DNA of 64,000 bases, taken from NCBI RefSeq assembly GCF_001457475.1, contig NZ_LN831029.1, forward strand, positions 4,340,001 through 4,404,000. Direction: 5' to 3'. Position numbers and translations under genes: made by a program. Below are positions 55,758-63,896 of this stretch, piece by piece. Below the pieces are notes generated by a model that saw only the letters and a list, made by a program, of their open reading frames with translations, ran no database searches and was not told the origin of the DNA. This DNA comes from Achromobacter xylosoxidans (GTDB lineage Bacteria > Pseudomonadota > Gammaproteobacteria > Burkholderiales > Burkholderiaceae_B). The first letter of the stretch is position 1; the number at the start of each line of letters is the position of its first letter.

Positions 55758-56675
55758 ATGTTTTTCCCGCAACCGCCCCAGGTGGCGCAATTGGACGCAT
55801 GGAGCGCCATGCCCGACAACTTCCGCCGCCCCCAGCGCAGCGACTGGGCCGACGCCAACCGCGGCGGCGCGCCGGTCGATTCGTTCCTGGAAGGCCCGGT
55901 GTTCGATCGCCACGGCAACCTGTACGTCACCGACATTCCGTGGGGGCGGGTGTTCCGCATCGGACCCGACGGCCAATGGTCGTTGGTGACAGAATACGAC
56001 GGCGAGCCCAACGGCATGAAGTTCCTGGACGACGGCCGACTGCTGATCACGGACTACAAGAATGGCCTGATGGTCCTGGACGTGGCCAGCGGCCAGGTCG
56101 CGCCCTACCTGGCCCGCCGCAACAGCGAGCGCTTCAAGGGCGTGAACGACCTGATCTTCGATGCGCACGGCAATATCTACTTCACGGACCAGGGCCAGAG
56201 CGGCCTGCACGATCCCAGCGGCCGGCTGTACCGCCTGCGCCCCGACGGCCGGCTGGATTGCCTGCTCGACAACGTGCCCAGCCCCAACGGCGTGGCGCTG
56301 TCGCCGGACGGCAAGGTGCTGTACCTGGCGGTGACGCGCGGCAACTGCGTCTGGCGCGTGCCGCTGATGGCGGACGGCAGCGTCAGCAAGGTGAGCCAGT
56401 TCTTCACCTCGTACGGTCCCAGCGGCCCGGACGGACTGGCGGTGGACCGCGAAGGCAATCTGCTGGTCTGCAATCCGGGCCTGGGCTACGTGTGGCTGCT
56501 GAACCATCGCGCCGAGCCGGTGATCGTCTGGCGCAGCCCCAACGGCATGTCGACCACCAACCTGGCCTTTGGCGGCGAGGACGGCCGCACCCTGTTCTGC
56601 ACCGAGTCGCTGACGGGCACCATCCTCATCGCCCGCGCGCCCCATCCGGGCCTGCTGGCCGCGGCCCCGCGCTGA
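55758..56675 (+). CDS. SMP-30/gluconolactonase-family lactonase
   Basis: This 305-residue six-bladed beta-propeller enzyme has the family blocks EGPVFDRHGNLYVTDIPWGRVFRI (Glu as metal ligand near 45), KGVNDLIFDAHGNIYFTDQG, and PNGVALSPDGKVLYLAVT with Asn and Asp ligands, and GPDGLAVDREGNLLVCNPG. It hydrolyses sugar-acid or related lactones. It is the last gene of the run that starts at 48051. After it, the strand continues with an NlpE-like gene 133 bp away, so the operon probably ends here. Confidence 0.88.
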   Translation: MFFPQPPQVAQLDAWSAMPDNFRRPQRSDWADANRGGAPVDSFLEGPVFDRHGNLYVTDIPWGRVFRIGPDGQWSLVTEYDGEPNGMKFLDDGRLLITDYKNGLMVLDVASGQVAPYLARRNSERFKGVNDLIFDAHGNIYFTDQGQSGLHDPSGRLYRLRPDGRLDCLLDNVPSPNGVALSPDGKVLYLAVTRGNCVWRVPLMADGSVSKVSQFFTSYGPSGPDGLAVDREGNLLVCNPGLGYVWLLNHRAEPVIVWRSPNGMSTTNLAFGGEDGRTLFCTESLTGTILIARAPHPGLLAAAPR

Positions 56676-56808
56676 CGCGCTCCGGCCGACGGGCCCGGCG
56701 GGATCCCACGCATCCACGACGGGCGCGCCGCGCTTGCCTTTACATCCCGTTTCAGCAAGGATGGGCATGCGTCCGTATCGTGGGCGCACCGCAACACAGG
56801 AGCTCGCC

Positions 56809-57234
56809 ATGATGAGAACCACCTTGACCTGCACCCTGACAGTCGCCCTGCTTGCCGGCTGCGCCCCCTCCAAACCGATCAGCGCGCGTTCCGTGCCCGT
56901 GGACAATCACACGGCGCGCGATTCGCTCGACTGGCCGGGCAGCTACGAAGGCACCCTGCCTTGCGCCGATTGCCCCGGCATCCGCACCCGCCTGACCTTG
57001 ATGCAGGACGGCCGCTACGAGCGCGCCACCCAGTACCTGGACCGCGAGCCGCAGCCTGAAACGGTCGCCGGCACCTTCAGCTGGGAATCCGATGGCAGCA
57101 CCATCCGCCTGGACGCCTCGGGCGACAGCCAGCGCTATTTCATCGCCGAGAACCAGGTGATCATGCTGTACCGCGACGGCACCCGGCCCACCGGCCCGCT
57201 GGCGCCGCACTACGTGCTGCGGCGCGCGCAATAG
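56809..57234 (+). CDS. NlpE N-terminal-domain lipoprotein
   Basis: This 141-residue outer-membrane lipoprotein has the lipobox LLAGC (Cys18) and the NlpE N-terminal domain: WPGSYEGTLPCADCPGIRTRLTLMQDGRYE, with the CxxC pair Cys52/Cys55, then GTFSWESDGSTIRLD. In E. coli NlpE signals surface contact and copper stress to Cpx; this protein lacks the C-terminal domain. AGGAG precedes tandem ATGs at 56809 and 56812. Its role here is uncertain. Confidence 0.85.
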   Translation: MMRTTLTCTLTVALLAGCAPSKPISARSVPVDNHTARDSLDWPGSYEGTLPCADCPGIRTRLTLMQDGRYERATQYLDREPQPETVAGTFSWESDGSTIRLDASGDSQRYFIAENQVIMLYRDGTRPTGPLAPHYVLRRAQ

Positions 57235-57275
57235 CGCCGCCGCGCCGGAAAATGCCCCCCAAGGAAGGAAGACCC

Positions 57276-58022
57276 ATGAAGACCGATCACGAACTGCTCG
57301 ACGCGTTTGCCCCGACCGGCGCGCTGCGCGCCTCCATCAACCTGGGCAATCCCATCCTTGCCAACACCCATCCCGACACCGGCGCGCCCGGCGGCGTGTC
57401 GGTCGACCTGGCCACCGAACTGGCGCGCCGGCTCGACGTGAAACTGGAGCTGGTGGTGTTCAAGTCCGCCGGCGAATCGGTCAACGCGGTCGCCGCCGAA
57501 CAGGCTGACGTGGGCTTCTTCGCGATCGATCCGCTGCGGGGCGAACAGATCGCCTTCACCGCGCCCTACGTGGTGATCGAAGGCGCCTACCTGGTGCGCG
57601 ACGATTCCCCCATCACCCGCATGGAAGAAGTGGACCGACCCGGCCAGCGCGTGGTGGTCGGCAAGGGCAGCGCCTATGACCTGTACCTGACGCGCGAGAT
57701 CAAGCACGCCGAACTCTTTCGCGCGCCCACCTCGCCCGCCGTGGTCGACACCTTCGTGAAGGAAAACATGGAAGTGGCGGCCGGCGTCAGGCAACAGTTG
57801 GAGGCCGACGCGCACCGCCTGGGCGGCCTGCGCCTGCTGGACGGCCACTTCATGCTGATCCGCCAGGCCATGGGCGTGCCCAAGAGCCGCGGCGCCAAGG
57901 CGAGCGCGTACCTGGCCGCCTTTGTCGAAGCGATGAAGAAAAGCGGGTTCGTGGCCGAGGCGCTGGCGCGCCACAAGATCCAGGGCGCCGCCGTGGCGCC
58001 ATTGGAAGCGGCGCCGCAATAA
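57276..58022 (+). CDS. Solute-binding-protein-fold protein without signal peptide
   Basis: This 248-residue protein has the SBP_bac_3 fold typical of amino-acid ABC binding proteins: GALRASINLGNPILANTHPDTGAPGGVSVDLATELARRLDVKLELVVF, then ADVGFFAIDPLRGEQIAFTAPYVVIEGAYLVRD and VGKGSAYDLYLTREI. There is no signal sequence; the chain starts MKTDHELLDAF, directly at the domain. It would therefore stay in the cytoplasm and probably acts as an enzyme or sensor rather than a transport protein. GGAAG precedes the ATG at 57276. No transporter genes are adjacent. Confidence 0.8.
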   Translation: MKTDHELLDAFAPTGALRASINLGNPILANTHPDTGAPGGVSVDLATELARRLDVKLELVVFKSAGESVNAVAAEQADVGFFAIDPLRGEQIAFTAPYVVIEGAYLVRDDSPITRMEEVDRPGQRVVVGKGSAYDLYLTREIKHAELFRAPTSPAVVDTFVKENMEVAAGVRQQLEADAHRLGGLRLLDGHFMLIRQAMGVPKSRGAKASAYLAAFVEAMKKSGFVAEALARHKIQGAAVAPLEAAPQ

Positions 58023-58121
58023 AAGGCAGCGTAGCCGCCACCCCGCTCGATTGCTCGCCGCGAGCCTTGCACGCGGTGGCATCACGCGCCTTGCCGGCCG
58101 CGCCGCCGCCTGCTGTGAACC

Positions 58122-58156
58122 GTCGCTGGCGGCCCGCAGCGCGGGCCGCCAGCGAC
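58122..58156. terminator. Perfect 16 bp hairpin between convergent genes
   Basis: GTCGCTGGCGGCCCGC and its exact complement flank a three-base loop (AGC). No T tract follows on either strand, so it may act as a transcription stop or an RNA stabiliser between the convergent SBP-like and fmdB genes. Confidence 0.5.
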
Positions 58157-58173
58157 AGGGATCGCAACCGCCG

Positions 58174-58506
58174 TCAGTGGCTGATCATCCAGGGCCGCGA
58201 ACCGGCGAAGGACTTGGCGCCGTCGGGCGTGGCGCGGGTCTTGCCGGACCGGCGGGCGCCCGAACAGCAACCGCAGTTCATGCCGTGGCCCGAACGCGAG
58301 CTGCGCGGTTCGTTGGCGCTGCGTTCGTTGGCGGCATGGGCACGGTTGACGGCCGACGACAGCGCCGAGATCGCGGGCGCGCCGCCGACGATGCGGTTCG
58401 AGGCCGCGCCGCATCGCGGACAGTCGGCCGGGTCGCGCCACTGCGCCAGCGGCCGCAGCGCCGTGAATTCGCCGCAATCGGCGCAGGCGTAGTCATACAT
58501 GGGCAT
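58174..58506 (-). CDS. fmdB: FmdB-type zinc-ribbon protein
   Basis: This 110-residue protein starts with the FmdB zinc ribbon MPMYDYACADCG: Cys8 and Cys11 pair with Cys29 and Cys32 (CPRC) to bind zinc. FmdB-type proteins are regulatory or assembly partners of formamidase, encoded next door 22 bp upstream. The C-terminal half (residues 60-110) is Arg/Ser-rich and low-complexity. GGAGA lies five bases before the ATG at 58506. Confidence 0.85.
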   Translation of the reverse strand: MPMYDYACADCGEFTALRPLAQWRDPADCPRCGAASNRIVGGAPAISALSSAVNRAHAANERSANEPRSSRSGHGMNCGCCSGARRSGKTRATPDGAKSFAGSRPWMISH

Positions 58507-58528
58507 GTCGGTCTCCTGCGCGCAAGGC

Positions 58529-59758
58529 CTAGCGGTCGCGCGACAAGGGCATGTCGATGCCGCCCTTGATGTGCTTGACCGGACCGGAGGCCGACGGCTG
58601 GATGTCGAAATCGAAGATCTCGGTCGGCAGCCACAGCGTGGCGCAGGAGTTGGGAATGTCCACCACCCCGCTGATGTGCCCCTGCACCGGCGCCGTACCC
58701 AGTATCGAGTACGCCTGCGCGCCCGAATAGCCGAACTTCTTCAGGTATTCGATGGCGTTCAGGCAGGCCTGGCGATAGGCCACGTTCACGTCCAGGTAGT
58801 GCTGCTTGCCGCCCTCGTCCACCGAGATGCCTTCGAAGATCAGGAAGTCCTTGTAGGCCGGCGTGATCGGGCTGGGCTTGAAGATCGGGTTGAGGATGGC
58901 GTACTTGTCCATGCCGCCCTTGATCAACGTGACGCGCATGTGCACCCAGCCGGCCATTTCGATGGCGCCGCAGAAGGTGATCTCGCCGTCGCCCTGCGAG
59001 AAGTGCAGGTCGCCCACCGACAGGCCGCCGCCCTTGACGTAGACCGGAAAGAACACCCGCGCGCCGCGCGACAGGTCCTTGATGTCGCAGTTGCCGCCAT
59101 GCTCGCGCGGCGGCACGGTGCGCGCGCCCTCGGCCGCCGCGCGGTCGCGGTCGGCCCCTTGCAGCGCGCCCATGTGCGCCGTCTTGGGCGCGGGCGGATT
59201 GGCCAGCGGCGGCACGCGGTTCGGGTTGGTGTCGATCAGCGCCTGCTCGCGCTGGTTCCAGGTGTCCAGCAGCTTCTTGTCGGGCAGGCAGCCGATCAGG
59301 CCGGGATGGATCAGGCCGGCGAAGCTGACGCCCGGGATGTGGCGCGACGAGGTGAACATGCCATGGAAATCCCAGATGGATTTCTGCGCATGGGGGAAAT
59401 GGTCAGTAAGGAAGCCGCCGCCATTGTTGCGGCTGAAGAAGCCGTTGAAGCCCCACAGGCTGTCGGGCTTGGCGCCGATGTCCAGCAGGTCCACCACCAG
59501 CAGGTCGCCGGGCTCGGCGCCTTCGACGCCGACGGGGCCGGACAGGAAGTGCACGGTGGAAAGGTCGACGTCGCGCACGTCATCGGCGCTGTCGTCGTTC
59601 TTGATGGCGCCGCCGGTCCAGTCGTAGGTCTCCAGGATGAAATCGTCGCCGGGCTTGACCCAGACGGCCATCGGGATATCCGGATGCCAGCGGTTGTGGA
59701 TCTGCTTGTTTTCGTAGGGGGACTGGGCCAGGTCGACCTGGATGAGGGTATCGGTCAT
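58529..59758 (-). CDS. fmdA: Formamidase
   Basis: This 409-residue enzyme hydrolyses formamide to formate and ammonia. It is of the FmdA/AmdA type, with blocks VDLAQSPYENKQIHNRWHPDIP, FHGMFTSSRHIPGVSFAGLIHPGLIGC, and a C-terminal DFDIQPSASG. Visible cysteines in LIGCLPDK and EHGGNCDIKDL are candidates for the active site. It is the first gene of a two-gene unit with fmdB. The 198 bp upstream toward the methyltransferase gene hold a GGAGA ribosome site but no promoter I can define. Confidence 0.92.
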   Translation of the reverse strand: MTDTLIQVDLAQSPYENKQIHNRWHPDIPMAVWVKPGDDFILETYDWTGGAIKNDDSADDVRDVDLSTVHFLSGPVGVEGAEPGDLLVVDLLDIGAKPDSLWGFNGFFSRNNGGGFLTDHFPHAQKSIWDFHGMFTSSRHIPGVSFAGLIHPGLIGCLPDKKLLDTWNQREQALIDTNPNRVPPLANPPAPKTAHMGALQGADRDRAAAEGARTVPPREHGGNCDIKDLSRGARVFFPVYVKGGGLSVGDLHFSQGDGEITFCGAIEMAGWVHMRVTLIKGGMDKYAILNPIFKPSPITPAYKDFLIFEGISVDEGGKQHYLDVNVAYRQACLNAIEYLKKFGYSGAQAYSILGTAPVQGHISGVVDIPNSCATLWLPTEIFDFDIQPSASGPVKHIKGGIDMPLSRDR

Positions 59759-59956
59759 TCTCTTTCATCTCCAACGCAACGTGTTGATAAAACAGAACTT
59801 GCCATCAGGGGCCGGCCAAGGTGCCTGACGTGCCGGGGCGCGTCGCCAGCGACTGATTCGTCATGCACGGTAGGACAGTTTCGGGCGACGGTAAACTGGG
59901 TTTTTTCACAGTGAAGCCGTCACACGCCCCTTCGACACCCGGCCCCGGTCCGAGCC

Positions 59957-60574
59957 TCAGCCACTCTTGCGGCAAAAGCAGTAAACGTGCCGATAGGGAT
60001 CGTCGACCATGTGGCGCGAAGCGATCACCCCATCGATGGCGGGCACGAACTCTTCGAATTCCGGGCTCACTTCGACCGGAAACGGCGTGCGCTCCGGCAG
60101 ATCGTTGTAGCCCAGCACCAGCACGCCGCCAGGCCTGAGCACCGCGTGGCATTGCGCCAGCAGGCGGCGCAGGCCGGCCTCGCCGTCAATGCCGAAGCCA
60201 AGCAGGCCGTTGGCGACCACCACATCGAAGGCGTCCGCGCCATAGTGTTCCGCCATGTCGAGCGCATCGCCGATCCGGTGCAGCCCCGGCCGGCCGTAGA
60301 CCGCATTGCGCGGCGAGATATCCAACGAATGGAAGGTCGCGCGCAGCAGCCTGGGATAGTGCCAGTTGTGCTTATCCAGGCCGAGGAACAGCAACTGTTG
60401 CGGTTCGCGCTGTAAGGCGGCCAGCCGGTTCAGATAGGCGAACACGCGCGTCTCGAGAAATACCCGGCTGGGCGTATCCAGCCTGAAATCGATTCCCACG
60501 CGTTCGGCCAGAACAGGCGACAGCCTGAACAGCGCCCGATTGGCGATATATTTCAACTTGCGCAACTTGCGCAT
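59957..60574 (-). CDS. Class I SAM-dependent methyltransferase-like protein
   Basis: This 205-residue protein has a methyltransferase-like core: LLFLGLDKHNWHYPRLL in place of the usual glycine-rich motif I, a strand with ISPRNAVYG, DAFDVVVANGLLGFG, and AVLRPGGVLVLGYNDLPE, the typical post-motif region. The degenerate motif I makes SAM binding less certain. The N-terminus is basic (MRKLRKLKYIANRALFRL) and could attach to membrane or nucleic acid. The ATG at 60574 has GGAGG seven bases upstream, better than an upstream ATG at 60604. Confidence 0.68.
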   Translation of the reverse strand: MRKLRKLKYIANRALFRLSPVLAERVGIDFRLDTPSRVFLETRVFAYLNRLAALQREPQQLLFLGLDKHNWHYPRLLRATFHSLDISPRNAVYGRPGLHRIGDALDMAEHYGADAFDVVVANGLLGFGIDGEAGLRRLLAQCHAVLRPGGVLVLGYNDLPERTPFPVEVSPEFEEFVPAIDGVIASRHMVDDPYRHVYCFCRKSG

Positions 60575-60710
60575 CACATTCCCTCCTGCTCCGAGGGAAA
60601 GCAATATGCTTTGCGCACGCGGACCTGCCTATTGGACTGGTCCGATATTGCACGACAGTTATGATGCGTCCATCGCATTCGCGGCCGGCCCGCAACGGAA
60701 GTCCCAGTCC

Positions 60711-61067
60711 ATGTTCCCGCTTCGCCCCCTGTCCGCCCTTTTCCTGTTCGCCTGTACCCTGCCGGCCCACGCGGCCGAGGAATGCGTGGCGCGGTTCGAC
60801 GCGGGCGTGGCCCGCTACCAGGAAGCCGTGGGCGTGCAGAAGGGGCGCGAGACGGCCAACTGGCAGGAACTGAACGGGCTGCTGTGCCAGGGGCGGCTGG
60901 ACCTGCTGGACATGGAGTTCGCGCTGGTCGACGACTACGAACAATGCGCGCGCAACGGCGGGAAGTTTCCCGAGCAGACCGCGCGCGCGATGCAGGACCG
61001 CTCGGACAACCTGGCCGCGCGCAAGAGCGCGTGGATCGACACCTGCGGCCCCTACATGAAGCAATAG
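60711..61067 (+). CDS. Small exported protein of unknown function
   Basis: This 118-residue protein has a signal peptide (MFPLRPLSALFLFACTLPAHAA) and a mature chain of about 96 residues with cysteines in EECVARFD, GLLCQGR, EQCARNG and IDTCGPY, an even number that suggests two disulfides in the periplasm. Helix-forming sequence dominates. I do not recognise the family. It is divergent from the methyltransferase-like gene. The ATG at 60711 starts the signal peptide; the frame is open upstream without similarity. Confidence 0.65.
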   Translation: MFPLRPLSALFLFACTLPAHAAEECVARFDAGVARYQEAVGVQKGRETANWQELNGLLCQGRLDLLDMEFALVDDYEQCARNGGKFPEQTARAMQDRSDNLAARKSAWIDTCGPYMKQ

Positions 61068-61122
61068 CGCGGCCGCCGCAACGCGCGGGCGGGCTCCGCG
61101 CGCTTCGCAACGGCCAGGCGCG

Positions 61123-62604
61123 TCAGGCGGCCGTTGCCGCCGCCGCGGGCCGCGGGAAGAAGATGGCGCGGGCGGGGTCGAAGTCGTAGCGGTCTTCGAA
61201 CTCGGTGGCGTCCGCGGCCAGGGCCAGCACCGAATCGAGGATGAAATCGGCCTTGGCGTCCGACAGCAGCACGCTGAAGTTCAGGCGGATGAAACCCGGC
61301 TTTTCGATCTCGCGGCCGTCGAGGATGGCCTGGCGCATGCGCGCCGATTCGGCCTCGTCGATCTCCAGCAGATGATGCACGTAGGGACCGGCGCAGGCGC
61401 AGCCGCCGCGGGCCTGGATGCCGAAGCGGTCGCTCAGCATGCGCGTGACCAGTTGCTGGTGGACGTAGCCGCCCTGGCCGTTGCGCACGCGGAACGAGAA
61501 GATCGGCAGGCGCGGCGCGCTCAATGAACCCAGCAGTTCCAGGCGGGGATGGTCCTGCCAGCGGGCCAGCGCGCGCTGCACGAAGGCGGCGTTGCGCCGC
61601 GCCATCAGGTCGGCGCCCAGCGCCTCCTTGACCAGCAGCACCAGCGCGGCGCGGATGTCGCCGACCACGTTGGGGGTGCCGGCCTCTTCGCGCGCTTCCA
61701 GGCTGGCGCTGTAGTCGTGGTTCATGGGCGAGACGAACTTGACGGTGCCGCCGCCCGGGAAAGTGGGCGTGGTCGGCACGACCGCGTCGCGGCGCACGAT
61801 CAGGATGCCCGAGGCGCCGGGCCCGCCGATGAACTTGTGCGGCGAGAACACGATGGCGTCGATGGGCGCGTCGGGCGCGGGCGTCATGCGGATGTCCAGG
61901 TACGGCGCGCCGCCGGCGTAGTCCCAGATCATCCGGGCGCCGGCGCGCTTGACGAGGCGCGTGATCGCTTCGACGTCGGCGATGATGCCGGTGACATTGG
62001 AGGCGGCCGACAGCGCGCAGATGACCAGCGTGCCCGCCGGCGCTTGCAGCGCGGCGTCGAGCTCGTCCAGGTCCGGCCCGCCCTGCGCACTTTCGGCCAA
62101 CACCACGATATCGGCGCCGCATTCACGCCACGGCAGGATGTTCGAGTGATGCTCGTAGGGGCCCATGACGACGCGCACCTTGCGGCCCGCCGCCAGCGCG
62201 GCCGGCACGCCCAGCAGGTGCACCAGGCGGTTGATGCCCATGGTGGCGCCCGAGCCGGAGAAGATCACGGCATGCTCGTCGCCCGCGCCGCAGCAGCGGC
62301 CGACCACGGCGCGCGCCTCGCGCCGCAGGCGCGTGATGAAACCGCCGCAGAACGAGGCCTCGGTGTGCGAATTGGCGTAGTACGGCAGCACGTGCTCGAG
62401 CACGAAGCGCTCGACCTGCATGAGCGCGCGGCCGGAAGCCACGTAATCGGCGTAGACCAGCGGCTTGAGGCCGAACGGGCCTTCGATGACGGCGTCCTTG
62501 CCGATCAGGCCGTCGGCCAGGCTGGCGATGATGTCGGGGGATTGCAGGGATTGCTGGAACTGGCGCAACGGCCCTGTGGCGGCCGGGGTCGCTTGGGTGG
62601 ACAT
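61123..62604 (-). CDS. Aminotransferase class V, cysteine-desulfurase-like
   Basis: This 493-residue PLP enzyme has the fold-type I class V pattern: FGLKPLVYADYVASGRALMQVE, GSGATMGINRL, Asp228 (WDYAG) and the PLP lysine Lys257 in VFSPHKFIGGPG. Near residue 400, RGGCACAGPYVHH has Cys402 and Cys404 where cysteine desulfurases have their loop cysteine (R-x-G-x-H-C-A); the doubled cysteine is unusual. It is longer than SufS/CsdA by about 90 residues and has no suf or isc genes around. It may be a desulfurase, a selenocysteine lyase-like enzyme or an unrelated aminotransferase. Divergent from an Lrp regulator. Confidence 0.8.
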   Translation of the reverse strand: MSTQATPAATGPLRQFQQSLQSPDIIASLADGLIGKDAVIEGPFGLKPLVYADYVASGRALMQVERFVLEHVLPYYANSHTEASFCGGFITRLRREARAVVGRCCGAGDEHAVIFSGSGATMGINRLVHLLGVPAALAAGRKVRVVMGPYEHHSNILPWRECGADIVVLAESAQGGPDLDELDAALQAPAGTLVICALSAASNVTGIIADVEAITRLVKRAGARMIWDYAGGAPYLDIRMTPAPDAPIDAIVFSPHKFIGGPGASGILIVRRDAVVPTTPTFPGGGTVKFVSPMNHDYSASLEAREEAGTPNVVGDIRAALVLLVKEALGADLMARRNAAFVQRALARWQDHPRLELLGSLSAPRLPIFSFRVRNGQGGYVHQQLVTRMLSDRFGIQARGGCACAGPYVHHLLEIDEAESARMRQAILDGREIEKPGFIRLNFSVLLSDAKADFILDSVLALAADATEFEDRYDFDPARAIFFPRPAAAATAA

Positions 62605-62659
62605 GGTGTGGATTCGATGAAACGGCTGGCAGGAAAGTTAGCGAAATATCATACGATGG

Positions 62660-62692
62660 AAGGAAATTTGAAACCTCACCTAAATTTTCCTT
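62660..62692. promoter_or_regulatory. Lrp-type operator candidate
   Basis: AAGGAAATTT and AAATTTTCCTT form an inverted repeat (one-base bulge) across an AT-rich centre between the aminotransferase and Lrp genes. AT-rich palindromes are typical Lrp/AsnC sites. CGATCG lies nearby at about 62708. Confidence 0.5.
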
Positions 62693-62726
62693 AAAATCGT
62701 CAAAATTCGATCGTTTGAACGAATAT

Positions 62727-63215
62727 ATGGAAAAAATAGACAAGTTTGATCTGAATATCATTTCCTGCCTGCAACGCGAAGGTTCGCTGTCGCAGCGCGA
62801 GCTGGCCGATCGGGTGGGGTTGTCGCAGAACGCGTGCTGGCGGCGGTTGCAGCGGCTGAACGCCTGCGGCATCATCCGCGGCACCCGCGCCGAGGTGAAC
62901 CTGGCGGAACTCGGGCTGGACCTGACGGTGTTCGTGATGATCCGCACCAGCCACCATGCCAAGGAATGGGCCGACGGTTTCCGCAAGCACGTGGAACGCC
63001 TGCCCGAAGTGACCGGGTTCTACCGCATCGGCGGCGACTGGGACTACCTGATCCAGGTGGTCTGCCGCGGCATCGCGGGGTACGACCGCTTCTACCAGAA
63101 GCTGATCACCGATTTCGAGCTGTCCACGGTGACGGGGTTCTTCAGCATGGAAGCCATCATCGAGAACCGGCCGCCCGACCTGGGGCTGCTGCAGGAGTCC
63201 GTGGGCAACGCGTAG
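62727..63215 (+). CDS. Lrp/AsnC family transcriptional regulator
   Basis: This 162-residue regulator has the AsnC helix-turn-helix (KFDLNIISCLQREGSLSQRELADRVGLSQNACWRRLQRLNACGII) and the RAM ligand domain (FVMIRTSHHAKEWADGF... VTGFYRIGGDWDYLIQVV). The ATG at 62727 (MEKIDKFDL) is preferred; a TTG at 62715 is possible. It is divergent from the cysteine-desulfurase-like gene, whose expression it likely tunes in response to an amino acid, perhaps cysteine; that link is inference. Confidence 0.9.
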   Translation: MEKIDKFDLNIISCLQREGSLSQRELADRVGLSQNACWRRLQRLNACGIIRGTRAEVNLAELGLDLTVFVMIRTSHHAKEWADGFRKHVERLPEVTGFYRIGGDWDYLIQVVCRGIAGYDRFYQKLITDFELSTVTGFFSMEAIIENRPPDLGLLQESVGNA

Positions 63216-63374
63216 CGCCCACGGTTGGCCGCGGGCGGCGCGGCGGCTTGAATAACCGGCAGTCATGATGTCCCGGGGCGGCTTATATCCACGGGTTATC
63301 CCGGATGCCTCCATATCCACAAATCGTCAATAATTCGCCAACGTTTTGTCGTCGATCCGTCCCCACCGCCGCCC

Positions 63375-63887
63375 ATGTCCGTTTCCGTCCGGGACGCCAT
63401 TGTTTCCTCCTCCCATCTTGCCTCGTCCGCCCCGGAGCTGTCCGAGGTGGAGTTCGGCCTGATCATCGCCTCGCACGCCTTCAACCGCTGGATGGTCCGC
63501 TGCATGGCCTGTGCCGGGCTGCCCGAGCTGACCTCGCTGGACATCCTGGTGCTGAACCACGTGTTCCATCGCGGCCGCGGCAAGAAACTGGCGGACATCT
63601 GCTTCACGCTCAATGTCGAAGACACCCACCTGGTGAACTATTCGCTCAAGAAGCTGGAGCGGCTGGGCGTGGTGCAAAGCGCCAAGACCGGCAAGGAAGT
63701 GATCTACACCACCACCGATGCCGGCGCCACCGCGATCCAGCGCTACGCCGAAGTGCGCGAGCAATGCCTGGTGAAACCCTTCATCGACTCCCCCGCCGCG
63801 GACGATGCCAGCCACCAGCTGGCCAATACCCTGCGCGCCCTGTCGGGCCTGTACGACCAGGCCGCGCGCGCCGCCACCTCGCTGTGA
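63375..63887 (+). CDS. Winged-helix (MarR-like) transcriptional regulator
   Basis: This 170-residue protein has a MarR-like winged helix: FGLIIASHAFNRWMVRCMACAGLPELTSLDILVLNHVFHRGRGKKLADICFTLNVEDTHLVNYSLKKLERLGVV, with the wing SAKTGKEVIYTTTDAG. It resembles the small winged-helix regulators found before peptide-type ABC transporter genes. Its stop is nine bases before the ABC ATPase start, indicating one operon. Ligand unknown. Confidence 0.82.
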   Translation: MSVSVRDAIVSSSHLASSAPELSEVEFGLIIASHAFNRWMVRCMACAGLPELTSLDILVLNHVFHRGRGKKLADICFTLNVEDTHLVNYSLKKLERLGVVQSAKTGKEVIYTTTDAGATAIQRYAEVREQCLVKPFIDSPAADDASHQLANTLRALSGLYDQAARAATSL

Positions 63888-63896
63888 GAATCCACG

